Below are positions 55,160-64,000 of a DNA stretch of 64,000 bases, piece after piece (position 1 is the stretch's first letter; the number at the start of each line of letters is the position of its first letter). A model generated the notes under the pieces. The model was given only the letters and a program-made list of their open reading frames with translations. It did not search any database and was not told where the DNA came from. Both the position numbers and the translations under genes were made by a program. The DNA comes from Shimia sp051201625 (GTDB lineage: Bacteria; Pseudomonadota; Alphaproteobacteria; Rhodobacterales; Rhodobacteraceae). The stretch spans positions 1,426,001 through 1,490,000 of the forward strand of contig NZ_CP179203.1 of the NCBI RefSeq assembly GCF_051201625.1, in the 5' to 3' direction.

Positions 55160-55510
55160 ATGCGTTACATTCGCTATGCTTTTCTTGGCGTCCTCGCTGT
55201 TGTCTTGATTTCTATGGCACTGGCCAATCGGGAGATGGTGATTTTGAAATTACTGCCGGCGCCTCTCGATGAATTGGTTGGCATCAATTATGCGATGACG
55301 CTGCCGATGTTCGTGGTGATCTTTGCCGCTATTGCTTCTGGCCTGCTAATTGGCTTTTGTTGGGAGTGGATGCGTGAGCATAAACATAGGTCTGGCAAAA
55401 GCGTCGCTGAGCGCGAATTAGACAATATTAAGCGCGAGATGCGCCGACTAAAGGGGCGGCAGTCCGGCGATAAGGATGAAGTTTTGGCGTTGTTGGATGA
55501 GGCTGGCTGA
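55160..55510 (+). CDS. lapA: LapA-domain (DUF1049) membrane protein
   Basis: 116 residues from ATG 55160 (a TTG precedes at 55157). Two membrane helices, about 4-22 (YAFLGVLAVVLISMALA) and 42-66 (TLPMFVVIFAAIASGLLIGFCW), are followed by a charged helix with KREMRRLKGRQ. LapA proteins help assemble LPS and control LpxC together with LapB. Its stop is 39 bases before trpF; ihfB-lapA-trpF is the common order in Rhodobacterales. Confidence 0.85.
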   Translation: MRYIRYAFLGVLAVVLISMALANREMVILKLLPAPLDELVGINYAMTLPMFVVIFAAIASGLLIGFCWEWMREHKHRSGKSVAERELDNIKREMRRLKGRQSGDKDEVLALLDEAG

Positions 55511-55549
55511 GGCTTTGCAACACAAACCTGAATGCTATAGGTCGTGCAT

Positions 55550-56224
55550 ATGGTTGTTCGGGTAAAAATCTGTGGGTTAAAAGACCCGGTACAAATAGCG
55601 GCTGCAGCAGACGCTGGGGCTGCGTACGTAGGATTTGTTTTTTTCCAAAAATCTCCTCGTAATGTCGATATCGAAAAAGCACGAACTTTGGCGTTGAAGG
55701 TGCCGCCAGGCGTTGCGAAAGTTGCGCTAACTGTCAACGCTGACGATTTACTACTGGATCACATGCTGAGCGAAATACCACTGGATATGTTGCAACTGCA
55801 TGGTAGCGAAACCCCAGATCGGGTATCCGAGGTCAAAGCTCGTTATGGTTTGCCCGTTATGAAGGCAATTGGCATTGCCGACGTAAAGGATCTTCCGCTG
55901 ATTGATAGTTATGGTGCGGTGGCAGACCAACTTTTGGTTGATGCAAAACCGCCGAAGGGTGCAAAACTGCCAGGGGGCAACGGGCTCGCCTTCGACTGGC
56001 GTTTGGTAAAACGCGAATACTGGCCGTGCCCGTGGATGCTGGCAGGCGGACTGACACCAAAAAATGTCGCTGAGGCAGTACGGATGACAGGCGCACAACA
56101 AGTGGATGTAAGTTCCGGTGTAGAAACTTCGCCAGGCCAAAAAGATGTTGAAATGATCCGCGAATTCGTTGCAACCGCCAAGGGCGTGTTGTTGGATGAA
56201 GTACCGTCGCTACGCCAACTTTAA
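55550..56224 (+). CDS. trpF: phosphoribosylanthranilate isomerase
   Basis: 224 residues from ATG 55550 (GTG 55544 possible). TIM-barrel: start VRVKICGLKDP with catalytic Cys, catalytic Asp in LLVDAKPPKG near 133, and the phosphate-binding end LAGGLTPKNV ... VDVSSGVETSPGQKD. It isomerises PRA to CdRP in tryptophan synthesis. It is separated from trpB by 216 bases, which must contain trpB's own promoter or leader. Confidence 0.96.
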   Translation: MVVRVKICGLKDPVQIAAAADAGAAYVGFVFFQKSPRNVDIEKARTLALKVPPGVAKVALTVNADDLLLDHMLSEIPLDMLQLHGSETPDRVSEVKARYGLPVMKAIGIADVKDLPLIDSYGAVADQLLVDAKPPKGAKLPGGNGLAFDWRLVKREYWPCPWMLAGGLTPKNVAEAVRMTGAQQVDVSSGVETSPGQKDVEMIREFVATAKGVLLDEVPSLRQL

Positions 56225-56440
56225 TATCACTCTTCCATAGATTGAAATCGTTTGACCTGTTAATGTCGTATGCCGCTTATGCGAGCCGCATTGAGTTTTT
56301 CTTCTTTGAAAACCGTCAAACAACAATGACCTTTATGCTCTAATTTGAGGCTGCATAATTGAGGGAGCTTAAAACGCTTTAGGCTTGCCCCGCTGCGCAC
56401 TGCGTTTTAGGTAAAGAAGATACTAATTAGGGGCACTTAA

Positions 56441-57694
56441 ATGGCCAACGATCTTTTCAATAGCTTTATGACTGGACCGGATGAAAATGGTCGTTTCGGA
56501 AATTTTGGTGGACGGTTTGTTAGCGAAACGCTGATGCCATTGATCCTTGACCTTGAAGCCGAGTATGAAAAGGCCAAAATTGATGTCAGTTTTTGGTCCG
56601 AAATGGATGATCTTTGGAAGCACTACGTCGGCCGCCCAAGCCCACTTTACTTTGCGCCGCGCCTCACTGAGGCGCTTGGTGGAGCCAAAATCTATCTCAA
56701 GCGCGATGAGCTGAACCACACCGGCGCTCACAAGATAAACAACGTTTTAGGCCAAATCATTTTGGCGCGCCGCATGGGGAAAACTCGGATTATTGCTGAA
56801 ACGGGCGCCGGGCAACACGGTGTGGCCACCGCCACGGTATGTGCTAAATTTGGTCTTAAATGTATCGTTTACATGGGTGCACATGATGTTCAGCGTCAGG
56901 CTCCCAACGTTTTTCGCATGCGCCTCCTTGGCGCAGAGGTAGTTCCAGTGACATCAGGACGAGGGACATTGAAGGATGCTATGAATGATGCACTGCGCGA
57001 CTGGGTAACCAATGTGGGAGATACGTTTTATTGCATCGGAACCGTAGCTGGACCCCATCCATACCCAGCAATGGTAAGGGATTTTCAATCGATTATTGGC
57101 AAGGAAGTGCGTCTTCAATTAGCTGAGCAAGAGGGTGAGGGGCGTCTGCCTGATACCTTGGTTGCGGCGATTGGCGGTGGGTCCAACGCCATGGGACTTT
57201 TTTATCCGTTCTTGGACGATTCGTCAGTCAAAATTATAGGGGTGGAAGCTGGAGGAAAGGGGGTAGATGAAAAAGTGGAACATTGCGCATCGTTGACAGG
57301 AGGACGACCTGGTGTATTGCACGGCAATCGCACCTATTTGCTTCAGGATGACGACGGTCAAATTTTGGAGGGCTATTCTATATCCGCGGGCCTAGACTAT
57401 CCTGGAATTGGGCCAGAGCATTCGTGGTTGCACGATACCAAACGCGCGCAGTATGTATCTGTAACGGATGTAGAAGCTCTAGAGGCGTTCCAGTTTTGTT
57501 GTTCGCAAGAAGGTATCATTCCTGCTTTAGAGCCAAGTCATGCGCTTGCACACGTTATGAAGATTGCAGGAGACCTGCCAAGCGATCACATCCTAGTAAT
57601 GAATATGTGTGGGCGCGGGGACAAGGATGTGCAAACCGTAGCGCGATTCCTTGGCTTTGACATGAGCGATACCGAGGGTCGTGCTGCCGTTTAA
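56441..57694 (+). CDS. trpB: tryptophan synthase beta chain
   Basis: 417 residues. PLP lysine in NHTGAHKINN at residue 98, the phosphate loop GGGSNAMG near 245, and the ending MCGRGDKDVQTVARFLG. It condenses indole with serine, with the alpha subunit. trpA is not in the window; directly after the stop (12 bases) the IS element begins, so any former downstream gene has been separated by it. ATG 56441 has AGGGG upstream. Confidence 0.96.
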   Translation: MANDLFNSFMTGPDENGRFGNFGGRFVSETLMPLILDLEAEYEKAKIDVSFWSEMDDLWKHYVGRPSPLYFAPRLTEALGGAKIYLKRDELNHTGAHKINNVLGQIILARRMGKTRIIAETGAGQHGVATATVCAKFGLKCIVYMGAHDVQRQAPNVFRMRLLGAEVVPVTSGRGTLKDAMNDALRDWVTNVGDTFYCIGTVAGPHPYPAMVRDFQSIIGKEVRLQLAEQEGEGRLPDTLVAAIGGGSNAMGLFYPFLDDSSVKIIGVEAGGKGVDEKVEHCASLTGGRPGVLHGNRTYLLQDDDGQILEGYSISAGLDYPGIGPEHSWLHDTKRAQYVSVTDVEALEAFQFCCSQEGIIPALEPSHALAHVMKIAGDLPSDHILVMNMCGRGDKDVQTVARFLGFDMSDTEGRAAV

Positions 57695-57706
57695 CAGAAA
57701 TGAACT

Positions 57707-57739
57707 ACTCCACCCTAACCTGACGGTTCAGGATGGAGT
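57707..57739. repeat. right-end hairpin of the IS element
   Basis: ACTCCACCC and GGATGGAGT at the two sides pair in a stem of about 14 bp with one bulge and two G-U, 17 bases after the trpB stop. It would be the 3' (guide-RNA-bearing) end relative to tnpB. Confidence 0.6.
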
Positions 57740-57748
57740 TTCCGGGGC

Positions 57749-59020
57749 TTACGCACCGAGGTCGGTTCCCAACCAAGGAACAGGCTTATCCTGCTGTTCC
57801 AAGCCCCACCTGAGCATGGTTGCCTGATGGACGCGTGATCTCTTGAGATCACGCGTCCATCAGGCAATTTATGCGATCTGTGATGAAGCCTCTTCTTTTC
57901 TACAGCGCCCGAGACAGGGCACCGCTGAGAAGGCTTCAGAGACCTGGTGGGCGCAATAAGTAACTCACAACCAGCTTCTTCCGCTTTGTATGTGAGGGCT
58001 TTCGAAAAGGCCGAAGGCGATGTGTCGAGGATCTCTCGATTCAGCCCAGCCTTTTGTTTGATGCTTCTACCAGGCGCTTCTTCAGTGCCTTTGGCAGAAC
58101 GGGTCATGTTCGAGACAGTTAAATCTTCTGTGACGATCATCATATTGTGCTTCACCAGCATTGAGGTGAGCTGATGAAGGCGATTCTTACGACGGTTGGC
58201 AAGGCCGCCTGTGGCGCTTGGCCAAGATGCGCTTCTGACGTTGCGCTCGCTTTGTCCTTTTCCCTCGAAGAGATTTGGACAAGTCACGTTGTGAGGCTTT
58301 AAGGTCTTCGCTCTGCTGTTGCCACAGTCGCTCGTTCTCCATCTCTTCGACCTGAGTATCTTCGATGCCCCAGGCCAATGTGGCATATGTCTCAACGCCC
58401 CAGTCCAGGCCTACGGCCGGACGGGCATCCTCATGGATATCACGATGTGGTTCACAATCAAGCACCACAGACGCCCACCATCCATCCGCTTTGCGCGTGA
58501 TGGACAGGGTTTTCGGCTGACCGGGTGTTCTGGCCTTACCCCGGATCTTGATTGTTCCAATGCCAGACAGGCGCAGCCTGCCATGGCGATAACCCTCACC
58601 GGGTTTCAAAGTCTATCCATCGCCATGGGATTTATAGCCCCACCCACTGAACCTTTCCTTGGACCTGAAGCGAGGAAAGCCAGGTGTTTGCCCCAACTTC
58701 ACACGTCGAAAGAAATGCCTATATGCCTCGTCCACACGCTTCAACGTCACCTGCAAGGACTGAGCATTGACGGACCGATACTCGGGATCGTCCACTCTGA
58801 TCTGAGTGACAGACTTTTCCTGATCGCCCCTGCGAATAGAAATTCTACACTTCTTGTATGCGTCCACCCGCTCTTGCAGAGCAGCATTATATAGCGCCCT
58901 GTGCTTGTCATGCAGATGTTCCAACGCCTTGAATTGGGCGCTGTTTGGATATAGCTTATATGTGCCGCGTCTTTGATCCATCTGGGTCAAGAACTTAAAG
59001 TGAACATCGAGTCCTTTCAA
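57749..59020 (-). pseudogene. tnpB: TnpB-type RNA-guided nuclease, inactivated
   Basis: About 424 codons in all, the usual TnpB size, but broken three times. There is an in-frame TAG at 58613-58615 in GYKSHGDG(stop), a +1 shift at the GG of 58203-58204 (RHRRL/ANRRKNR), and a further shift after the palindrome near 57815 (RDHAS.../MLRWGLEQQDKPVPWLGTDLGA). Nuclease pieces remain: RuvC-I Asp in GLDWGVETYATL, RuvC-II Glu in MIVTEDLTVSNM and RuvC-III Asp in SRDHAS. The zinc-ribbon cysteines are mostly lost (CPVSG, HHRSH). It is no longer a functional gene. Confidence 0.85.
57820..57867. repeat. perfect palindrome, 23-bp arms
   Basis: The arms 57820-57842 and 57845-57867 are exact reverse complements around a TT centre (TTGCCTGATGG... 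and ...CCATCAGGCAA). It lies inside the 3' part of tnpB, where the left arm's strand would encode LPDGRVIS and the other RDHASIRQ, just before the third frameshift. Confidence 0.95.
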
Positions 59021-59061
59021 GGGCTTATTTGGTGAAACGACAACCTAAGCCGCCTTCACCA

Positions 59062-59089
59062 CCACCCTGAGGCTACGCCTCTAGGATGG
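59062..59089. repeat. left-end hairpin of the IS element
   Basis: CCACCCT-GA-GGC ... GCC-TCTA-GGATGG style stem: outer CCACCCT/AGGATGG, inner GAGGC/GCCTC, with a short TAC loop. It mirrors the right-end sequence. Confidence 0.6.
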
Positions 59090-59340
59090 AGCACTAGCGG
59101 CGAAATGGTAGAAATATCCGTTTTGTATTTGATCAGTGTTCTTTTATGTTTAGAAGTGCGTGCTAGCAGAAGGTATGCTGATAAACGTTGATCATTTTTT
59201 GATAGCCGCCGTTTCTAGGTTGAAAGCGCAGCATCTATTGGTAGAGCGTCCCGCTAAAATTAAGACGGGTTAGTCTTGAAACGTATGTAGTTTTAATCGC
59301 AGAGTTCTTAACCAGAAGGGCTGTTTGCCATTTTTTTTGA

Positions 59341-59712
59341 TTAACCCGCATTGTCGCGCAGCACACGCAGTGGCACGATATCAAGAGCCTTTGCATGTGT
59401 TGCGATTAGATTAACGCGTGGTGCGCAACCTTCGTCATGTGCTTGCAAGAAACGGGCCGCGCACAAACACCAGTGATCTCCGGGTTTGAGGCCTGGAAAC
59501 CCATAGTCCGGGCGAGGTGTGCTTAAGTCATTTCCAACATATTTTGAAAAAGCCAGAAACTCTTCGGTCATGATTGCGCAAACGGTATGACTACCTTCGT
59601 CCTGATTGCATGTATTACATGAGCCATCACGGAAAAATCCAGTTATTGGGTCCGTGGAGCATAAAGCCAGATTGGTTCCCAAAACGTTTATGGCATCTGC
59701 TCTCTTCATCAT
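59341..59712 (-). CDS. DUF2237 family protein
   Basis: 123 residues from ATG 59712 (59709 is equally good). The family pattern is clear: NVLGTNLALCSTDPITGFFRDGSC, CNQDEGSHTVCA, then GFPGLKPGDHWCLCAARF and APRVNLIATHAKAL at the end. Five or more conserved Cys suggest metal binding. DUF2237 has no established role. The frame extends to 59949 across the divergent FAD gene start, which is not used. It is divergent from the FAD oxidoreductase by ~108 bases. Confidence 0.92.
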   Translation of the reverse strand: MMKRADAINVLGTNLALCSTDPITGFFRDGSCNTCNQDEGSHTVCAIMTEEFLAFSKYVGNDLSTPRPDYGFPGLKPGDHWCLCAARFLQAHDEGCAPRVNLIATHAKALDIVPLRVLRDNAG

Positions 59713-59819
59713 TCTGTAATAGTTGCACGTTCTCCATGGACGGTGCAATTGGAACATTACGACGTAAGCTGACTTTTTCGATTGACGGAAGATGTTAAAG
59801 CGGAGCAGTAATTGACAAT

Positions 59820-61187
59820 ATGAAGACAATTTTTGAACCATCCCGCCAAGTTGAAGTCGTACACGAAACCGAAGTACTAGTTGTTGGATCCGGCCCGGGC
59901 GGTCTGTCTGCCGCTTTGGCAGCTGCGCGAGCTGGCGTCGAGGTAACACTCGTTGAACGTTTTGGATGCTTTGGGGGTAATATCACTGTTGTCGGTGTCG
60001 AAGGCATGCACTGGTACCGCCATGAAAAAACCGTCGAATCGATGGGTATTCCGAAAGAATTTGAGGACGCCGCCAAAGACGCCGGTGCGGCTGTGCCAGA
60101 AAGCCAATCGCTAAGTTATGAGATCGACAGTGAAGGTTTCAAGCTGGTAGCGGACTGTTTGATCGAACAGGCTGGGATCCATCCGATGCTGCACAGGCAA
60201 TTCGTAGCGCCAATTATGGAGGGAAACTCCATCGTTGGAATCATTACTGAGTCCAAGGCTGGTCGCGAGGCTATTCTAGCCAAACGCATCATTGATGCTA
60301 CTGGAGACGCGGATGTCGCTTATCGTGCTGGCGCGCCTACAATAGCGATGCCCCGCGAGGATATGATGGCGGCATCGGTAATGTTCCATCTTGCCGGTGT
60401 GGACAAGGCAAAATTTATGGACGGGATCAAGGCAGATCCACAGACATATGCTGATTGGGGTGGCGGTGGAGAGTGGAATATCGAAACATCCGGTAAAGAA
60501 GACGGGATGTTTTCACCTTTTCTTGGGAAGCCTTTTGCGCAGGCAATTAAGGCTGGTATAATCCCGCCACATCTCAATACGATAGCGGGTACATGGGGGG
60601 CAATGCACGACTCTGGTGAGTTGACATATATGAACCTAGTGCATCTGGACGGGATTGATGGAACTGATCCAAACAGTCTTACTTTTGGTGAAATGGAAGG
60701 GCGACGTCAGGCCATGCTCGCGATTGAGGCATTGAAGCGGTTCACCCCTGGATGTGGCAAGGCTCGATTGCGAAACTTTGGTATGAGCTTAGGCATTCGT
60801 GACACACGCAAAGTGGATACCGCTTATCGGATACGAGAACTGGATGTCCGCGAGCAAGGGCGCTTCGAAGACTCCATTGGAATTTTCCCTGAATTTATCG
60901 ACGGATATGGGGTGCTTATCCTGCCAACCACGGGACGGTATTTTGAGGTTCCTTACAGAAATCTTTTACCAAAAAAGATTAAAAACCTCTTGGTTTCAGG
61001 CCGAGCAACTGGAGCTGAGCGTATTGCGCACGCTGCCACGCGAAACATGGCATGCTGTGCTGTGATAGGACAGGGTGCGGGCGTCGCGGCTGCAATGTCA
61101 ATTAAACAGCGGAGCCGCGACCTTGATCAGATGGACGTCGCAGACATACAGAACGAATTGAAACGCCAAGGCGCTCGTGTCCACTAG
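59820..61187 (+). CDS. FAD-dependent oxidoreductase (FAD_oxidored family)
   Basis: 455 residues. The dinucleotide fold GSGPGGLSAALAAARAG near 23-39 with VTLVERFGCFGGN marks the glucose-inhibited-division/FAD-dependent family, often labelled 'FAD-dependent oxidoreductase'. Later features are RIIDATGDADVAYRAGAP and the C-terminal SGRATGAERIAHAATRNMACCAVIGQGAG. The substrate is unknown; there is no signal peptide. A GGAG lies 14 bases before ATG 59820. It converges with the serine hydrolase gene, 14 bases apart. Confidence 0.9.
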   Translation: MKTIFEPSRQVEVVHETEVLVVGSGPGGLSAALAAARAGVEVTLVERFGCFGGNITVVGVEGMHWYRHEKTVESMGIPKEFEDAAKDAGAAVPESQSLSYEIDSEGFKLVADCLIEQAGIHPMLHRQFVAPIMEGNSIVGIITESKAGREAILAKRIIDATGDADVAYRAGAPTIAMPREDMMAASVMFHLAGVDKAKFMDGIKADPQTYADWGGGGEWNIETSGKEDGMFSPFLGKPFAQAIKAGIIPPHLNTIAGTWGAMHDSGELTYMNLVHLDGIDGTDPNSLTFGEMEGRRQAMLAIEALKRFTPGCGKARLRNFGMSLGIRDTRKVDTAYRIRELDVREQGRFEDSIGIFPEFIDGYGVLILPTTGRYFEVPYRNLLPKKIKNLLVSGRATGAERIAHAATRNMACCAVIGQGAGVAAAMSIKQRSRDLDQMDVADIQNELKRQGARVH

Positions 61188-61201
61188 TTGATTCCATAAA
61201 A

Positions 61202-62374
61202 TCAGTCAGCCAAAGTGTTTTCAGCGATTTTTCTAAACATTTCGACGTACTTGGCATGAACGCCGTTTTCTCGAAACTTCATGTCGCTAGCATTGCATGC
61301 TATTACGATGCCGCGTGGCCGATTTACGTAGAGATATTGTCCGTAAATGCCGCGACCGAGGAATTCGCCCTCAGCCGCATCAGTGGGAATCCACCATTGA
61401 TAGCCATAGTTTATCTTTCCTCGCTCGGTGTTAGCGCTGGCCTGGGTACTTTCAGCGACCCATTGGGCTGGCACGACCTGCAAACCGTTGAATGACCCAT
61501 TTTGCAGAAACATCTGACCGAAGCGGGCATAATCACGAGTGCTTAAGTTGAGACCCCCAAGGACGAAAGCCACGCCCGTTCCGTCGACGATGTAGTAAGG
61601 GGATTGCTCAAGGCCTAGCGGGCGGATGATTTTTTCAGACAAGAGGGAGGGAATATCTCGCCCGGTTGCGCCACGAATTACCATGCCGAGAACATGGGTA
61701 TCAATAGACACATATTTCCACTGACTTCCAGGTTTGGTGAATGTCTCTTTTAGGGACTCAGCAAATACATCCATCGATCCTCCAAGTGCTAGATTTCGAC
61801 TCATCCGGTTTATGTCAGAGTTAAAGGCACTGTAGTCCTCGTCAAAGGTAACCCCTGACGACATTTGTAGCACGTTTAAGATTGAAGACTTATCGTAGGC
61901 GGTGCCCTGCAGAGACTTCGCATATTTGATTACAGGATCGTTAAGTGCTGCAATATATCCTTCTTCAACAACAACCCCAAGAAGCGCTGACAAAAATGAT
62001 TTGGCGACGGAAAACGACATGCGCCTGTCGGTTTCCTTAGTACCTTGATAATAACTCTCATGTACCAAAGCGCCGTCTTTTAAGATCACAAGTGCCGTGA
62101 CAGACCTTTCCTGAGTCCAACGGGTCAGCGCTTCTGAGGATTGTATTTGCGGTCCGGCTTCCAAAATAGATACTGGCCCGGATCCGCGGTTCACCTCTTT
62201 ATGTGGGAAAGCAAGGTTCATATTTGAAAAATTGGCTACGATCTTATCCTCGTCGTACAGAGTTACAACAGAGTATAGTCTGCTAATTTCATCGCTTTTC
62301 CAAACGTAGATGATCGCCAAAGTAATGATTATTGTTAATAGGCTGCGTCCCATCCATTTGTAAAAAGTTCTCAT
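61202..62374 (-). CDS. beta-lactamase-family serine hydrolase (class C-like)
   Basis: 390 residues from ATG 62374, with a strong GGGGAGAG upstream; the frame opens to 62491. An uncleaved-looking N-terminal helix (LLTIIITLAIIYVW) probably anchors it in the inner membrane facing the periplasm. The nucleophile motif is SVAK (MSFSVAKSFLS), with YSAFNSD-type YxN in the middle and a KTG-like HGxQ replacement near GYQWWIP. It resembles the esterase/6-aminohexanoate-dimer hydrolase group rather than a true lactamase. Substrate unknown. Confidence 0.88.
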   Translation of the reverse strand: MRTFYKWMGRSLLTIIITLAIIYVWKSDEISRLYSVVTLYDEDKIVANFSNMNLAFPHKEVNRGSGPVSILEAGPQIQSSEALTRWTQERSVTALVILKDGALVHESYYQGTKETDRRMSFSVAKSFLSALLGVVVEEGYIAALNDPVIKYAKSLQGTAYDKSSILNVLQMSSGVTFDEDYSAFNSDINRMSRNLALGGSMDVFAESLKETFTKPGSQWKYVSIDTHVLGMVIRGATGRDIPSLLSEKIIRPLGLEQSPYYIVDGTGVAFVLGGLNLSTRDYARFGQMFLQNGSFNGLQVVPAQWVAESTQASANTERGKINYGYQWWIPTDAAEGEFLGRGIYGQYLYVNRPRGIVIACNASDMKFRENGVHAKYVEMFRKIAENTLAD

Positions 62375-62931
62375 TAATCGTCTCTCCCCTTGGCGGCGAA
62401 ATGTGCAAATCTTGCATTGAACGCGCAAGATTGACGTTGGGGAAGCCCAAAGAAGCCCAATAACTTGGAATTGATCGTCAAACCAAATCACCCCGCATAG
62501 ATGTCAGGCTTACCTTCAAAACGGTCGCATTGTATTGTGCCTAGGTGTGGTTCTTGAGTTTCTTTAGCGCTCTCTGTTTCATTTAAATTAGCGCCCTTTT
62601 TTGTACTTCTGAGGAAATTTCTATTGAATTATTACGTGACGTATAAGGCTTGCTAGTACTGTCAATTACACAAAGGGGCCGTCGAACTTGGCTGTGGCAA
62701 CCAACCAAATTATAGGTGCTGGGTGCAACGAAACGATGCAAAGTGCACGAGCAAGTCAAGAAGCTCTGGTTAGATTTAACGAAGGCTCAGCACAGGGTTC
62801 ATGCTGTCAATCGCACAGCATATTTGAAGTGCTGTTTTAGCTTCTCCGCCATTATAATGTTTAGGTTGCCGTCGACCATTATTATTTTCAGATGTCACCT
62901 CGTTATTAAATGGCATCGCGAAGAGGCTACC
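62375..62931. other. 560-base stretch without a gene between the hydrolase and pth
   Basis: It holds the promoter of the serine hydrolase and the end of the pth transcript. A short plus-strand frame at 62716-62985 has no ribosome site or motif. I see no RNA gene, and no stem with a T-run on the pth strand. Confidence 0.35.
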
Positions 62932-63618
62932 TCACTTGAACCTGTTTATAAGTTGCTGAAGTCTGGATCCAGGCTCTTGGGCTGATGACTCAGTCAACGG
63001 TTCTGATTTTGTTTTGCTCAAATTAAATGAATTCGATTTGGACGAATGGGAAGGGGTGACGCGCAGGGCAACAGCATTCATAAATCGTCCACTATCTCCG
63101 CTAGCTAAATGTGGAGCACCCTCTGACAGCCCACGGAAAAGATCGTCTAGCCAGTCGGCATCTACTCTTGGGAAATCTCGCAGAACGTAACCGGAAACAG
63201 CATTTTTATCGCCGGGGTGACCAATGCCCAAGCGAACTCTGCCATACTTTGGGCCGATATGTTGGTGAATGGAGCGCAGGCCGTTGTGGCCAGCGTGGCC
63301 ACCGTCAATCTTGACCCGACATTTGCCAGGTGCAAGGTCGAGTTCATCGTGAAACACGGTGACGTCCGAACTCGCTAGCTTGTAAAATCGCATCGCTTCG
63401 CCGACCGACTGTCCGGACAGATTCATAAATGTTTCAGGCTTAAGCAACATTACCTTTTCTGATCCAAGGTGGCCTTCAGTTACCACGGCCTGAAATTTTC
63501 CTTTCCATGGGCCAAAATCATAGTCCTTTGCAATTTGTTCGATTGCCATGTAGCCGATATTATGCCGATTTTTCGCATACTTGGCTCCAGGATTTCCCAG
63601 CCCTACAAAGAGTTTCAT
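62932..63618 (-). CDS. pth: peptidyl-tRNA hydrolase
   Basis: 228 residues, a little longer than the bacterial mean because of a polar C-terminal tail. Catalytic His in NRHNIGYMAIE near 19-21, the Asn/Asp set in FHDELDLAPGKCRVK, GGHAGHNGLRSIHQH and RLGIGHPG are the Pth signatures. It releases tRNA from abortive peptidyl-tRNAs. rplY, its common partner upstream, is not seen in the 380 bases to the window edge. ATG 63618 gives the standard MKLFVGLGNPG. Confidence 0.96.
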   Translation of the reverse strand: MKLFVGLGNPGAKYAKNRHNIGYMAIEQIAKDYDFGPWKGKFQAVVTEGHLGSEKVMLLKPETFMNLSGQSVGEAMRFYKLASSDVTVFHDELDLAPGKCRVKIDGGHAGHNGLRSIHQHIGPKYGRVRLGIGHPGDKNAVSGYVLRDFPRVDADWLDDLFRGLSEGAPHLASGDSGRFMNAVALRVTPSHSSKSNSFNLSKTKSEPLTESSAQEPGSRLQQLINRFK

Positions 63619-64000
63619 GATGTACCTTAGGGGTAATTGAACGAATATGATCTATAGGCGGCGGACACTTGTAAATCAATCAATGACATTATGGGAGTTA
63701 TATGTGCGTGTCAGTTTCTTCACATTAAAGCGTAATGTACGAACTGTCATACTAGCCCGTGGAGATTAAATAATAATTAAGTCGTTGCGCAAGAATAACT
63801 GTGCAAAGAAAGAGTGAAGCTGCGTTTAACTGCCTCCGCCTAGACCATCCAAGTCAAGAAATAATGAAGTGTTTTGAGGCTTAAACTGGGATATTTGAGA
63901 CGAGAAAATTCGTTTTTAATCAACCTAAGCTTAGATGCGCCTAACATTAGATCCCATGACTTCAATTGATAGTTTCGCAGGCTGAGATCCTCAAAATGAT
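63619..64000. other. AT-rich right end without a recognised gene
   Basis: About 380 bases upstream of pth with no supported frame on either strand and no recognised RNA. It should include the pth promoter near 63619-63720. Confidence 0.35.

Larger units (their letters stand above)
57700..59095 (-). mobile_element. IS200/IS605-type element (IS1341-like, tnpB only), degenerate
   Basis: A ~1.4-kb insertion between trpB and the DUF2237 gene. Both ends are imperfect hairpins sharing CTCCATCCT: the right end at 57707-57739 and the left end at 59062-59089 (CCATCCT-A-GAGGC/GCCTC-A-GGGTGG). There are no terminal inverted repeats or visible target duplication, as expected for single-strand IS200/IS605 transposition. 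No tnpA is present, so it would need one in trans. The only gene is the broken tnpB. Confidence 0.8.

Noticed and set aside
59225..59285. tRNA-like piece (TTGGTAGAGCG and CCCGC...GCGGG-like pairing)
   Set aside because: No acceptor stem, T-arm or proper anticodon loop could be drawn; probably chance similarity.
1..64000. CRISPR array, prophage or defence island
   Set aside because: No regularly spaced repeats, integrase, phage structural genes or recognisable defence genes were seen apart from the single dead tnpB.

Overview
The window looks like a chromosomal segment from a marine alphaproteobacterium of the order Rhodobacterales (Roseobacter group), probably one of its lower-GC lineages. 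Three things point there: a SAM/SAH-type riboswitch directly in front of metK, an element known almost only from Rhodobacterales; conserved gene neighbourhoods (Suv3-like helicase, S4 protein, fdxA, carD; fabA-fabB-fabI divergent from an Irr-type regulator; phoH-ybeY-corC-lnt-metK-trmB; aroA-cmk-rpsA-ihfB-lapA-trpF-trpB); and proteins that closely resemble roseobacter versions. I could run no search, so all family calls come from reading motifs.

Layout. 0-9 kb: the tail of a Gfo/Idh/MocA oxidoreductase, pepF, a lysophospholipase-like hydrolase coupled to an SCP2 protein, a TPR protein, the helicase/S4/ferredoxin/CarD block. 9-20 kb: a possible small RNA, divergent cobS/cobT for cobalamin, a KefB/C-type antiporter, an Lrp regulator, a 797-aa membrane-anchored protein often mislabelled IF-2, O-acetylhomoserine sulfhydrylase, an SDR and a DUF1178 protein. 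20-26 kb: a minus-strand catabolic cluster with D-hydantoinase, a small unknown protein, hydantoin racemase, a DapA-type lyase and the 5-oxoprolinase subunits PxpB and PxpC, but no PxpA. 26-39 kb: tRNA-Gly(UCC), an ABC exporter, an acyl-CoA synthetase, glpK, glycerate kinase, dtd, the fatty-acid genes fabI-fabB-fabA, irr, a quinone oxidoreductase and a glycosyltransferase-like protein. 39-50 kb: miaB, two secreted proteins sharing a small novel-looking domain, phoH, ybeY, corC, lnt, riboswitch, metK, trmB, aroA (broken by one missing G) and a small membrane protein. 50-64 kb: cmk, an aldo/keto reductase, rpsA behind a promoter and a terminator-like hairpin, ihfB, lapA, trpF, trpB, a decayed IS200/IS605-type tnpB element with a 23-bp-arm palindrome, a DUF2237 protein, an FAD oxidoreductase, a serine hydrolase and pth.

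Most of this is housekeeping sequence. The parts worth a second look are the hydantoin/oxoproline cluster, the paired IWVDPxGC-domain proteins, the rpsA leader hairpin, the aroA frameshift, the palindrome inside the dead tnpB, and several gene-free stretches of 0.3-1 kb.
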